A stretch of DNA of 57,624 bases from JBCBTJ01 sp039818665. GTDB lineage: Bacteria; Pseudomonadota; Alphaproteobacteria; Caulobacterales; Hyphomonadaceae. This document shows, one piece after another, positions 49,330 to 57,624 of the stretch (position 1 is the first letter of the stretch; every line of letters begins with the position of its first letter). The notes under the pieces were generated by a model, which saw only the letters and a list, made by a program, of their open reading frames with translations, was not told where the DNA came from and searched no databases. Made by a program: the position numbers and the translations under genes. The DNA lies in the NCBI GenBank assembly GCA_039818665.1, contig JBCBTJ010000015.1:1-57624 (forward strand), written 5' to 3'.

Positions 49330-52236
49330 ATGCGATTCAACAAACGCCATGAATCCGCCTTGCTGGCGGGCGCTTCCGTTCTCGCCTTGGGGCTCGGCGG
49401 CGCGACGGCCCACGCCCAAGACGCGGCGGACGACGACGACGATATGATGATGGGCAAGGTCGTCGTGACCACCCAGAAAACCGAAGAGAGCATTCTCGAT
49501 GTTCCGATCGCCGTGTCGGCCTTCGACGACGCCGCCTTGGAGCGCCTCCAGCTCGCCGGCGGCCGCGACCTCGTTAAGTCGGTTCCGAACGTCTCGTTCA
49601 CCAAGAGCAATTTCACCGGCTTCAACTTCAAAATCCGCGGCATCGGCGCCGACCTGATCGCGACTTCGGGCGACGCCGGCGTCGGCATTCACCAGAACGA
49701 CGTGCCGCTCACGGCCAACCGCCTGTTCGAGGCCGAGTTCTACGACATCGAACGCGTCGAGGTCCTCCGCGGCCCGCAAGGCACGCTGTACGGCCGGAAC
49801 GCGACCGGCGGCGTGGTCAATGTCATCACCGCCAAGCCGGTTTTGGAAGAGTTCTCGGCCGACGTGCGCTTGGAGTATGGCAATTTCGACAGCTTCAAAG
49901 CCAAGGGCTTTGTCAATGTTCCGCTTGGCGACATGTTCGCCCTGCGCGTCGCCGGTTCATACCTCACCCGCGACGGCTTCGCCTTCAACACGGTCCTCGA
50001 CCAGCCGATCGACGGCCGCGACCTTTGGTCTGTCCGCGGCACGCTCGCCTTTGAACCGACGGACGATTTCCGCGCCTGGGTCTCGGTCGAGCATTTCGAG
50101 GAGGACGACAATCGCCTCCGCTCCGGCAAACAGCTCTGCGCCGTCGACCCGTTCGAAACCTCCTTCATGGGCATCCCGATCGATCCGGCCGACCAGATCT
50201 TTGAAACCCTGGGGTGTCAGGAAGCCCCGCTGTCAGAAAGCTTCGACCGCGTGAACTCGGCCGCAACGCTCGGCGGCGGCCTCGGCATCGCCGCGGGCCT
50301 GCTTACGGGCAACGCCTTCACGACCCCGCTCGACCCCAATCTTCGGAACATCGAGTCAGCGATCAATCCCAGCTACGAAGCCGACCAAACCCTGATCACC
50401 GGCAACATTCAGTGGGACATCACCGACTCGCTGACGATCACCTCGCTGACGAGCTATAATGAAAGCTCGATCGTCTCGATCGAGGACTATAACAAGATCG
50501 CGGCGGACATTCCGTTTAACGATCTGTCCTTCATCCCGCCCGGCGTCGATCCGGGTGCGGACTTGTACAATGCGCTGTTCCCGGGCGGCGTGGTCGCCGA
50601 TCCGCAGCTCGGCACGTCCAACCTCTTCCGAACCTTCGACCTGTCTGGCGGAAATAGCGAACAATTCAGCCAAGAATTGCGGATTCAGTCGAATTTTGAC
50701 GGGCCGATCAATTTCAATCTCGGCGGCATCTATCTCGATTTTGAGACGGGCGATCCGACCGACCCCAATAACGGCTACTATGTGTTCTCCAACACGCTGT
50801 CAGGGCTCGCCCAATTCAACAATGCGACCGGCGGTGTCGTCCTGCCGTTTGGCGGGCTGACCAGCCTGGACGAAACCGGCGACGGCAACCCGCCGGTCAA
50901 CTCCAACCTCAACGGGCTCGGTCGGAACTATTTCCGCTCGATCTCACCTTATACGTTGGAAAGCTTCGCGATTTTCGGCGAAGCCTATATCGACATCACC
51001 GATACGCTCACCTTCACTGGCGGCATTCGATACACCGACGACTCTAAAGAACAGGGCAACATCCCGACTTACCTGTTCTTCCCCGACGCGCTGCGCCCAG
51101 ATCCAATCGCCTTGGTTCCGGTCCCAGGCGCTGACGACGACGCGGGCGGGGACGGCACCTTCAACGCCGACTTCCAAGAAGTCACCGGACGCGCCACGCT
51201 CGACTGGTCGCCGGATCTCGCCTTTACGGAGGATTCGCTGTTCTACGCGTCCTATGCGCGCGGCTATAAGGGCGGCGGCATAAACCCGCCCCAGCCAGCC
51301 GACAATCCTGATGCGTTCGAGGATTTCTTCGAGCCGGAATTCATCAACGCCTATGAGATCGGCACCAAGAACACCTTCGATGGCGGCCGGTTCCAACTCA
51401 ACGCCACCGGCTTTATCTACGATTACACTGGCTACCAAATCACCCAGATCATCAACCGCACTTCGGCGAACTTCAACATCGACGCCACGATCCGAGGCCT
51501 TGAGTTTGAGTCCGTCTGGAACCCCGCGAGCACGCTCCTGCTCACGGCCAATATCGGCTACCTCACCTCTAGCATCCGGGACGCGTTCGCGATCGACGTG
51601 CTCGATCGTCCGAACGGGCGCGACGACATTGTGGTGCTCAAAAACGCTATCGATTATTCGAACTGCGCGGTCTCGGCCGAAGGCTACGCCGCTGTGCTCG
51701 GCGCGATCGCCCTCGGCGCCCTGCCCGCTGGATCGACGGCCGGCCTCTGCACCGGCGCGTTCGCCGGCCAGGAAGCGGCCTTTGGGGTCGGCACGATCAC
51801 CTTCACCAATTCGGAAGGCCAACAAGAAACAGTCGGCGGCCTGACGCCCTTCGACGGCGAAGCGGTCTCGCTTGACGGCAACGACATTCCGGGCGCGCCG
51901 AACGTCACGCTCTCCATCGGGGCCGAATACACCTGGGAGAACATCACCGGGGCGTGGAACGCCACGCTGCGCGGCGACTTCTACTATCAAGGCGACAGCT
52001 TCTCGCGCGTCTGGAACACCGGCCGCGACGTGATCGACAGCTGGACCAACACCAACGTCTCGCTGGTCGTGTTTAATGAAGACCTCGGCCTGGAGATCGA
52101 AGGCTTCGCGAAAAACGTCACAGATGAAGAAGTGATCACCGGCGCTTATCTCACCGATGACAGCTCCGGCCTGTTCACCAATATCTTCCTCAACGAGCCG
52201 CGCACCTACGGCGTAGCGGTGCGCAAGCGATTCTAA
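49330..52236 (+). CDS. TonB-dependent receptor (outer membrane), 968 aa
   Basis: The protein has a signal peptide (SALLAGASVLALGLGGATAHAQ), an acidic segment (DAADDDDDMMM), a TonB-box-like GKVVVTTQKTEESILDVPIAVS, a plug domain (LVKSVPNV...NFKIRGIG...VEVLRGPQGTLYGRNATGGVVNVIT) and a long beta-barrel ending in the typical RTYGVAVRKRF. It has the last Phe needed for outer membrane insertion. Length is near the upper end for the class. The ligand is unknown; iron-chelate, carbohydrate or aromatic substrates are equally possible. Nearby secreted enzymes (sugar dehydrogenase, carboxypeptidase) may share a nutrient role. A terminator follows. Confidence 0.95.
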   Translation: MRFNKRHESALLAGASVLALGLGGATAHAQDAADDDDDMMMGKVVVTTQKTEESILDVPIAVSAFDDAALERLQLAGGRDLVKSVPNVSFTKSNFTGFNFKIRGIGADLIATSGDAGVGIHQNDVPLTANRLFEAEFYDIERVEVLRGPQGTLYGRNATGGVVNVITAKPVLEEFSADVRLEYGNFDSFKAKGFVNVPLGDMFALRVAGSYLTRDGFAFNTVLDQPIDGRDLWSVRGTLAFEPTDDFRAWVSVEHFEEDDNRLRSGKQLCAVDPFETSFMGIPIDPADQIFETLGCQEAPLSESFDRVNSAATLGGGLGIAAGLLTGNAFTTPLDPNLRNIESAINPSYEADQTLITGNIQWDITDSLTITSLTSYNESSIVSIEDYNKIAADIPFNDLSFIPPGVDPGADLYNALFPGGVVADPQLGTSNLFRTFDLSGGNSEQFSQELRIQSNFDGPINFNLGGIYLDFETGDPTDPNNGYYVFSNTLSGLAQFNNATGGVVLPFGGLTSLDETGDGNPPVNSNLNGLGRNYFRSISPYTLESFAIFGEAYIDITDTLTFTGGIRYTDDSKEQGNIPTYLFFPDALRPDPIALVPVPGADDDAGGDGTFNADFQEVTGRATLDWSPDLAFTEDSLFYASYARGYKGGGINPPQPADNPDAFEDFFEPEFINAYEIGTKNTFDGGRFQLNATGFIYDYTGYQITQIINRTSANFNIDATIRGLEFESVWNPASTLLLTANIGYLTSSIRDAFAIDVLDRPNGRDDIVVLKNAIDYSNCAVSAEGYAAVLGAIALGALPAGSTAGLCTGAFAGQEAAFGVGTITFTNSEGQQETVGGLTPFDGEAVSLDGNDIPGAPNVTLSIGAEYTWENITGAWNATLRGDFYYQGDSFSRVWNTGRDVIDSWTNTNVSLVVFNEDLGLEIEGFAKNVTDEEVITGAYLTDDSSGLFTNIFLNEPRTYGVAVRKRF

Positions 52237-52274
52237 TCCAATACTAACAAAGGGGATCACCCCCTTATGAGACT

Positions 52275-52299
52275 GGGCGGTCTTCGGACCGCCCTTTTT
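52275..52299 (+). terminator. Intrinsic terminator after the TonB receptor gene
   Basis: GGGCGGTC (52275-52282), loop TTCG, GACCGCCC (52287-52294) and TTTTT. The UUCG tetraloop is an unusually stable hairpin. It lies 38 bp after the stop. Confidence 0.92.
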
Positions 52300-52358
52300 C
52301 GTTTGCGTGAGCGCCTGTATAGGTCGGTCAAACCTGTTCCGCTTTGAAAGGACCCCCC

Positions 52359-53501
52359 ATGGCCCTCCGGTTCGCCCTCGCCGCCTCCGCCCTTGCGCTC
52401 ACCGCCTGCAATGGCGGCGCGACGACGCCCGAAGCGACCTCGTCCGGGGTCGCCGTCGCGCTAACGCCGGTCGCCGAGGGGCTCGAATTTCCGTGGGGCA
52501 TGGTCTTCCTGCCGAACGGCGACATGCTGGTGACCGAACGCGAGGGACGCCTGCGGATCTTGCGCGACGGCGCGCTCGACCCGACGCCGATCGCCGGGAC
52601 GCCGGAAGCCTATGTGGCCCGCCAAGGCGGCTATCTCGGCCTCGCCCTCGACCCCGCTTTTGAAGAGAACCGCCTCGTCTACCTCGCTTATTCCAAGGGC
52701 CCGGCGGACGCCAATGGGACCGCCGTCGTGCGCGGCCGGCTCAGCGAAGACGCCGCGCGTCTCGACGATGTGGAGGAGATCTTCCTCTCCTCCACCCGCG
52801 ACACCACGCTCCATTATGGCGGCCGGCTGCAATTCCTCAGCGACGGGACGTTGATCGTCACCCTGGGCGACGGCTTCCGCTACATGCAGGAAGCGCAGAA
52901 TGTGGAGAACACCCACGGCAAGATCGTTCGTATCAATTCCGATGGCTCCGTCCCCGCCGACAACCCCAATGCGGCGGCCGGCGGCCTGGCGGCCACCGTC
53001 TATTCACACGGCCACCGCAACGTCCAAGGCATCGCTTACGACGCCGAGACCGGCGCGCTCTACGCCCATGAGCATGGGCCCAAGGGCGGCGACGAGCTGA
53101 ACCTTATCGAACCCGGCGTCAATTACGGCTGGCCGTCCATCACCTACGGTGTGAACTATGACGGCACCATCATCACCAACGACACCGAGCGCGAGGGCAT
53201 GGCCCAGCCCATGGTCCAGTGGGTGCCGTCCATCGCGCCCTCGGGCATGGCGCTCTATACAGGCGAGGCCTATCCCGGCTGGACCGGCGACCTCTTCATC
53301 GGCGCGATGAACGGCCCGCGCGGCCAAAAGCTCGTCCGCATCGACCTTGAGGACGGCGCGGTCGCCGGCCAAGAGGACCTCCTCGCCGACGCCGGCATCG
53401 CCTATCGCGACGTCGTCCAAGGCCCCGACGGCCTACTCTACCTCGCCACGGCGGACCTCGACGGCACCATCTACCGCCTCGACATCGCACCAGGCTCCTA
53501 G
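52359..53501 (+). CDS. PQQ-dependent sugar dehydrogenase-like lipoprotein (soluble GDH/Yli type)
   Basis: The 380 residues form a lipoprotein signal (LALTAC, C17) and a six-bladed beta-propeller. Blade motifs GLEFPWGMVFLPNGDMLVTEREGRLRI, QGGYLGLALDPAF, HYGGRLQFLSDGTLIVTLGDGF, SHGHRNVQGIAYD and EHGPKGGDELNLIEPGVNYGWP match the soluble aldose dehydrogenase family. The catalytic His is in HYGGRL. AAGGA precedes ATG 52359. It is a secreted quinoprotein that may oxidise aldose sugars; PQQ synthesis genes are not in the window. Confidence 0.9.
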   Translation: MALRFALAASALALTACNGGATTPEATSSGVAVALTPVAEGLEFPWGMVFLPNGDMLVTEREGRLRILRDGALDPTPIAGTPEAYVARQGGYLGLALDPAFEENRLVYLAYSKGPADANGTAVVRGRLSEDAARLDDVEEIFLSSTRDTTLHYGGRLQFLSDGTLIVTLGDGFRYMQEAQNVENTHGKIVRINSDGSVPADNPNAAAGGLAATVYSHGHRNVQGIAYDAETGALYAHEHGPKGGDELNLIEPGVNYGWPSITYGVNYDGTIITNDTEREGMAQPMVQWVPSIAPSGMALYTGEAYPGWTGDLFIGAMNGPRGQKLVRIDLEDGAVAGQEDLLADAGIAYRDVVQGPDGLLYLATADLDGTIYRLDIAPGS

Positions 53502-53648
53502 AGGCGCGCGCCACCGTTTCAGCGTTTGATCGGAAACACGCCTCCGGCGCGGGCGCCCGCTCGCATGCCAGGGGTATCGGCTTGATTTCACTTTGCGCGC
53601 CGGCTTGGCTCTGATTAAGCGGCGCTGCAAGGGCATGGGGAGAACGAG

Positions 53649-56312
53649 TTGAACGCTATCAAATTTCTCTTAGGCGGCCTATTATCGGCTTGTTTCGCCG
53701 CGCCTGCGCTCGCGCAGGACTATCCCGCCGCGACCTACGATCCCGATGTTCCGACATTGGAAGACGTGGTCGGCCACGATCATGGCGAGGCGATCACTTC
53801 CTCGCGCGAGATTAACACCTATCTCCGCGCCCTGGCCGCCGCAGACCCAGAGCGCATGCAGGTCCGCGCCTACGGCGAGACCTGGCAGGGGCGCGAACTG
53901 ACCTATGCGATCATCTCCTCCACGGAGAACATGGCGGAGAACATGGCGCGCCTGGACGACATCCAAGCCGACCTCGCGACGCTCGCCGCCGGCGATGGCC
54001 TGCCTGATACGACGCTTGAGGAGACCCCGGCCGTCGTCTGGCTCTCCTACAGCGTCCATGGCGATGAAATCACGCCGGCCGACAGCGCCCTCTTCATGGC
54101 CTATCATCTATTGGCGGCAGACGGAGACGAACTCGTCGACACCATTCTCGACAACACCATCGTCATCATCGACCCCGTCCAGAACCCTGACGGCCGGGAC
54201 CGCTTCATTCACAGTTTCACCTCCGCCCTCGGTCTGGAGCCGCTGGCCGATCGCCACACCGCCGAGCATGATCAACCCTGGCCCCGTGGCCGCTTCAACC
54301 ACTATCTGTTCGATCTCAATCGCGATTGGTTCGCGATGACCCAGCCCGAGACCCGCGGCAAGGTGGCGGCCGTCCTCGATTGGAACCCCGTCGTCTATGT
54401 CGACGCCCACGAAATGGGCGGCGACAACACTTACTACTTCCCGCCGGCCGCGCGCCCCTTCAATCCCAACGTCACGGACAGTCAGCGCGACAAACAGGTC
54501 GAGCTCGGCCGAAATATGGCGCGCTATTTCGACCGGTTCGGCGTCGCATATTTCACCCGGGAGGTCTTCGACGCCTTCTATCCGGGCTATGGCGATATGT
54601 GGCCGACGCTCAACGGCGCCGTCGCCATGACCTTCGAACAGGGCTCTCCCCGCGGCCTCGTCTTCACGCGCCGCGACGGCACCGAGCTCACCTACGCCGA
54701 GGGCGTGCGCAACAATGTCTTGTCGTCCTTGGCCACACTGGAGACGGTCGCACGAAACAAAGCCGACTATCTCAGGGATTTCGGCGCCTATCGCAGCTCG
54801 GCGATCGCAGAATCGCGCCGCGCCGGCGATCGCTATGTGGTGCTCGATCTGGCCGGCGCGCGCTATGAAGCCGAAGCGCTGGCGCGCCGGCTCGCCGGCC
54901 AAGGCGTCGCCGTCCAACGGACGCCGGCCGGCAGCCGTCATTGCGGAGACACCTATTCGGGCGGCGCGTTGATCGTCGACCTCGCCCAACCCCAGGGCCG
55001 GCTGATCCGCACTCTGCTCAGTCCGTCCACGCCGCTCGCCGACGATTTCGTCGCCGAGCAGGAAAGCCGCCGCGATCGCGGCCTCGATCACGAGCTGTAC
55101 GATGTCACAGCGTGGTCGCTGCCGCTCATGGACGGCGTCGCAGCGCAGCAATGCAGCCGGGTCGCCTTGGACGCCGCCGTCCCCGTCTCCGCCGACGAAC
55201 CGATCCCCGCGATCACCGCCTCGGGCGGCGCGTTCGGCCAGATTGCGCCGTGGAGCGACGGCGGCCAGGCGCGGCTCGTGATCGCCGCGTTGCGGACGGG
55301 GCTCAAAGGCAAGACCGCCGACGAGGCTTTCACCCAGGACGGACGCGTCTTTCCGGCCGGCACCGTCGTGTTTCCCGCCGCCGACAACCCGCCAGATCTC
55401 GACGCTCAGCTGCAAGCCCTCGCCCTCGAAATCGGCGCCGAACTCGTCCCCATGGAGACGAGCTGGGTCGAAGCGGGTCCGAACTTCGGCAGCTCCGCCT
55501 TCGCGGCGCTGTCGGAGCCCAAGATCGCCATCGTATGGGGCGAAGGGACCAGCCCGACATCGGCCGGCAACACGCGTTTCGTCCTTGAGCGTCAGCTCGG
55601 CCTGCCGGTCGCGCCGATCAAAGCGTCGACGCTCGCCCGTGCGGACTTGTCGCTTTACGATGTGCTGATCATTCCGGAGACCTTCGGCGGCTTCGCTGGC
55701 GAATTGTCCGATGCGGGGGCCGTGCAAACCTTCGTGCGCGAAGGCGGCGTGCTGGTTGCGTTTGGCGGGGCCGTCGCGGAAATCGCCGATGAGGAGTTCG
55801 GCCTTCTGTCGACCAAGCTTGAATACGCGGCCCGCGACGAGGAGTCGTCCGAAGACGGGGCCCCCGATGAGGACGAAGACACTCGCGCGCCGGGTCTGAT
55901 CTTCGAGAGCGAGGACGCCTACGCCGCCCATATCGACGATCATCAGGCGCGACCGGAGGACATTCCGGGCGTTCTGGCGCGCGTCGAGGCGAACACAGAC
56001 CACTGGCTGGCGTCAGGCTATGACCGCGCCACGGTCTTGGTCACGGGGCGGAACATCTACCGGCCGCTCAACGCGGGCGACGGCGTGAACGTGTTCCGTT
56101 TCGCCGGGGCCGATGAGCTCCTTGTGAGCGGCTACCTCTGGGAGGAAAACCGCGCGCAGCTCGCCTTCAAGCCCTACCTCATGGCCGAACAGCACGGCGA
56201 CGGGCTGGTGATCGGCTTCACCCAAAGCCCCACGACCCGCGCCTATCTCAACGGCCTCAATCTGCTTCTGGCGAACGCCATCGTGCTCGGCCCGGCGCGC
56301 ATGGCGCAATAG
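53649..56312 (+). CDS. Secreted M14-family zinc carboxypeptidase, 887 aa
   Basis: The start is TTG 53649 with GGGGAG upstream. A signal peptide (LSACFAAPALAQ) precedes an M14 peptidase domain: zinc ligands H137 and E140 in YSVHGDEITPAD and H254 in DAHEMGG, with NPDGRDRF and FNHYLFDLNRDW. After about residue 400 the rest has a class-I glutamine-amidotransferase-like and beta-rich region (IAIVWGEGTSPTSAG, DVLIIPETFGGFA), as in long M14 proteins of this type. It probably removes C-terminal residues from peptides in the periplasm or outside. No regulator is seen. Confidence 0.9.
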   Translation: MNAIKFLLGGLLSACFAAPALAQDYPAATYDPDVPTLEDVVGHDHGEAITSSREINTYLRALAAADPERMQVRAYGETWQGRELTYAIISSTENMAENMARLDDIQADLATLAAGDGLPDTTLEETPAVVWLSYSVHGDEITPADSALFMAYHLLAADGDELVDTILDNTIVIIDPVQNPDGRDRFIHSFTSALGLEPLADRHTAEHDQPWPRGRFNHYLFDLNRDWFAMTQPETRGKVAAVLDWNPVVYVDAHEMGGDNTYYFPPAARPFNPNVTDSQRDKQVELGRNMARYFDRFGVAYFTREVFDAFYPGYGDMWPTLNGAVAMTFEQGSPRGLVFTRRDGTELTYAEGVRNNVLSSLATLETVARNKADYLRDFGAYRSSAIAESRRAGDRYVVLDLAGARYEAEALARRLAGQGVAVQRTPAGSRHCGDTYSGGALIVDLAQPQGRLIRTLLSPSTPLADDFVAEQESRRDRGLDHELYDVTAWSLPLMDGVAAQQCSRVALDAAVPVSADEPIPAITASGGAFGQIAPWSDGGQARLVIAALRTGLKGKTADEAFTQDGRVFPAGTVVFPAADNPPDLDAQLQALALEIGAELVPMETSWVEAGPNFGSSAFAALSEPKIAIVWGEGTSPTSAGNTRFVLERQLGLPVAPIKASTLARADLSLYDVLIIPETFGGFAGELSDAGAVQTFVREGGVLVAFGGAVAEIADEEFGLLSTKLEYAARDEESSEDGAPDEDEDTRAPGLIFESEDAYAAHIDDHQARPEDIPGVLARVEANTDHWLASGYDRATVLVTGRNIYRPLNAGDGVNVFRFAGADELLVSGYLWEENRAQLAFKPYLMAEQHGDGLVIGFTQSPTTRAYLNGLNLLLANAIVLGPARMAQ

Positions 56313-56404
56313 CGCATCACCGCCACAGCGGAACGCCCCATACGAGCAGTGCATCGGCGCAGCCGCCGAGCCGAAACCTCGAACAGCGGCGACCAAACAA
56401 ACAA

Positions 56405-57055
56405 ATGACTTCGCGTCCGCGCCGCGCTAAGGCCCCGGCCATGCTGCCCGCTCTGCTTGTTGTTGACGATTTTCTGTCCGACCCGATGCAGGTTCGGGAC
56501 GCCGCGTTGAAACTGCCCTACCCCCCGGCGACGTCAAATGCGTACTATCCCGGCCGCAATTCCGGCGAGCGATTGTTTATCGAAGGATTGGACGCGGCGG
56601 TCGGCGCGCTCGTGCGCGAACCGTTGGAGCCGGCCGGCGACCTGTCGCACGCGCAAACGCGCATCGCGCTCGCCGGCGACAAAGGCGCGGCCGGGGTCCA
56701 TGTGGACAATTGCCATTGGACCGGGGTGCTGTGCTTGTCGCTGACCGAGCACTGCCACGGCGGAACAGACTTTTTCCGGCATCTGCCCACCGGAACCGAC
56801 CGCGCCCCGCTCAATGGCGAAGAGCGCGCCGCGATCGGGCTGACCGATCCGCAGGAGGTCTGGGACCGCATTCTCAGCCCGCACACCAATGACCCGGAGA
56901 AATGGGAGCGCACCACCCATGTGCCGCATCGCTTCAACCGGCTGATCCTCTTTCGACCTTGGTATTGGCACGACGCCGGACCCGGCTTCGGCGACAGCGT
57001 CGAAACTGGCCGGCTGATCTATACAATGTTCTACCGGCGGACGGCGGCGGCTTAG
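56405..57055 (+). CDS. DUF6445 family protein (2OG-oxygenase-like fold)
   Basis: The 216 residues show LLVVDDFLSDPMQVRDAAL, GVHVDNCHWTGVLCLS (an HxD-like metal pair), HCHGGTDFFRH and RFNRLILFRPWYWHDAG, a pattern like Fe(II)/2-oxoglutarate oxygenases, where a distal His closes the facial triad. DUF6445 proteins are often found near TonB receptors in Caulobacterales; that holds loosely here. No ribosome binding site is obvious at ATG 56405. Its stop overlaps the SRAP stop by four bases. Function unknown. Confidence 0.75.
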   Translation: MTSRPRRAKAPAMLPALLVVDDFLSDPMQVRDAALKLPYPPATSNAYYPGRNSGERLFIEGLDAAVGALVREPLEPAGDLSHAQTRIALAGDKGAAGVHVDNCHWTGVLCLSLTEHCHGGTDFFRHLPTGTDRAPLNGEERAAIGLTDPQEVWDRILSPHTNDPEKWERTTHVPHRFNRLILFRPWYWHDAGPGFGDSVETGRLIYTMFYRRTAAA

Positions 57056-57624
57056 ACCTCCGCGATGAGCTCCGGGCCCTGATTGCGGACATTTCCGACG
57101 GCCGGCCCAACCGGCCAAGCGTGCATGGCGTCGGCAGGCGGCGGCTCCATGATGCGACAGAGCGTCCGGACCGGCGTCGACGGATCGAGCCAGGCGCCAT
57201 AATCGGCGGGGTCGGGAATGACCGGACTGCGCGCGTCCAAGACGGCGAGCACGTCGTTTGGAACCTGGGTGAGTATGGTGAACGTGTCGAGTTCGGAACC
57301 GTCGATCATCACCCGGTCCCACAGCCCGGCGAAACAGAACCACGCCCGCTTGCGCAGCCCGACCGCATAGGCTTGTTTGGTTCGACCTTCGCCGGTCCAG
57401 ACATAGAAGCCGGACGCCGGAACGAGGCAGCGCTTGCGCCGGAACGCCCCGCGAAACGTGTTTGACCCGCATACGGTTTCAGCGCGCGCATTGTGTGTGG
57501 CGAACCGTTTTTCGCTCAGCGGCTTGTTCCACCAAGACGGCACCAGCCCCCACATCGCCGGCGCGAGCTGCGGCGCGGCTTTCGGCCCGTCCCCCTCAGG
57601 CGTGAGGCGAAGGATCGGTGCGAC
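57052..57624 (-). CDS. SRAP (SOS response-associated peptidase / YedK-like) protein, partial, missing 5' end
   Basis: SRAP proteins form crosslinks to abasic sites in single-stranded DNA through Cys2. The visible part begins at the right edge and runs to TAA 57052; Cys2 lies outside. Present are the conserved MWGLVPSWW and FATHNARAETV. The usual Glu of GFYEW is Val (GFYVW), and the HDRMP His motif is LDARSP. The conserved fold with loss of those two catalytic residues suggests a divergent, possibly non-catalytic paralogue. Codon use is normal. Confidence 0.85.
   Translation of the reverse strand, partial: VAPILRLTPEGDGPKAAPQLAPAMWGLVPSWWNKPLSEKRFATHNARAETVCGSNTFRGAFRRKRCLVPASGFYVWTGEGRTKQAYAVGLRKRAWFCFAGLWDRVMIDGSELDTFTILTQVPNDVLAVLDARSPVIPDPADYGAWLDPSTPVRTLCRIMEPPPADAMHAWPVGPAVGNVRNQGPELIAEV

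Noticed and set aside
54108..56003. Long leftward open frame (631 codons) within the M14 carboxypeptidase gene
   Set aside because: Shadow frame with no ribosome binding site and no recognisable domain, opposite a clear zinc peptidase.

Overview
The window is high-GC DNA with tightly packed genes. It most likely comes from the chromosome of an alphaproteobacterium of the Caulobacterales/Hyphomonadaceae/Parvularculaceae type. The evidence is a DivL homologue (a histidine kinase with Tyr in place of the phospho-accepting His), a full CtrA-type box (TTAA-N7-TTAA) beside it, an NrnC-type exonuclease followed by the lptC-lptA-lptB-rpoN-hpf-ptsN run, a DUF1150 protein, and many secreted peptidases and lipoproteins with a large TonB-dependent receptor. 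Species and genus cannot be fixed from the sequence alone.

Layout. 1-2.1 kb: the 5' part of a TIR/transmembrane/TPR protein (cut by the left edge) and an alpha/beta hydrolase. 2.2-4.4 kb: uvrB. 4.5-6.7 kb: an accessory patch holding an AT-rich membrane/coiled-coil gene of unknown function and a REP-associated tyrosine transposase (RAYT) bracketed by REP palindromes. 6.8-12.7 kb: a short DNA-binding-like protein, then a leftward block of cinA-type amidohydrolase, ROK sugar kinase, ThDP enzyme, GPH-type transporter and a lipoprotein methyltransferase. 12.8-20.3 kb: mostly rightward genes for an alkylsulfatase-like hydrolase, a crotonase, an S9 peptidase, a rhodanese, ferredoxin-NADP reductase and chorismate mutase, with a leftward Hpt protein at the end. 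20.4-24.3 kb: a tiny membrane protein, a large two-TM coiled-coil protein (TipN-like in layout), a membrane protein, rlmB and tRNA-Tyr. 24.3-30.1 kb: GH42 beta-galactosidase divergent from an MFS transporter, a DUF1223 protein, and a small leftward operon (HAD hydrolase, lipoprotein, pterin carbinolamine dehydratase). 30.4-38.8 kb: divL, the CtrA box, nrnC, LPS transport genes, sigma-54, hibernation factor, EIIA-Ntr and a DUF1150 protein. 38.9-46.0 kb: an SDR, then a cluster of signalling proteins (three histidine-kinase-like cores, a REC-AraC regulator and a BLUF blue-light sensor) ending at katG. 46.1-57.6 kb: two small secreted proteins, the queC-queE-queD operon, a TonB-dependent receptor, a PQQ-type sugar dehydrogenase, an M14 carboxypeptidase, a DUF6445 oxygenase-like protein and a partial SRAP protein.

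The most unusual part is 39.9-43.5 kb. A BLUF photosensor is transcribed ahead of a membrane HisKA_2-type protein whose ATP-binding domain looks degenerate. Beside it lie a compact kinase core with intact motifs, a second degenerate core and a REC-AraC response regulator, and the next gene is catalase-peroxidase. A blue-light phosphorelay acting on oxidative-stress or photoprotection genes is a reasonable hypothesis, but the wiring is inference. Other points of note are SRAP and QueD proteins that lack expected catalytic residues, the RAYT gene that reads into its own REP palindrome, and the TIR-TM-TPR protein with nearly identical 144-bp repeats.
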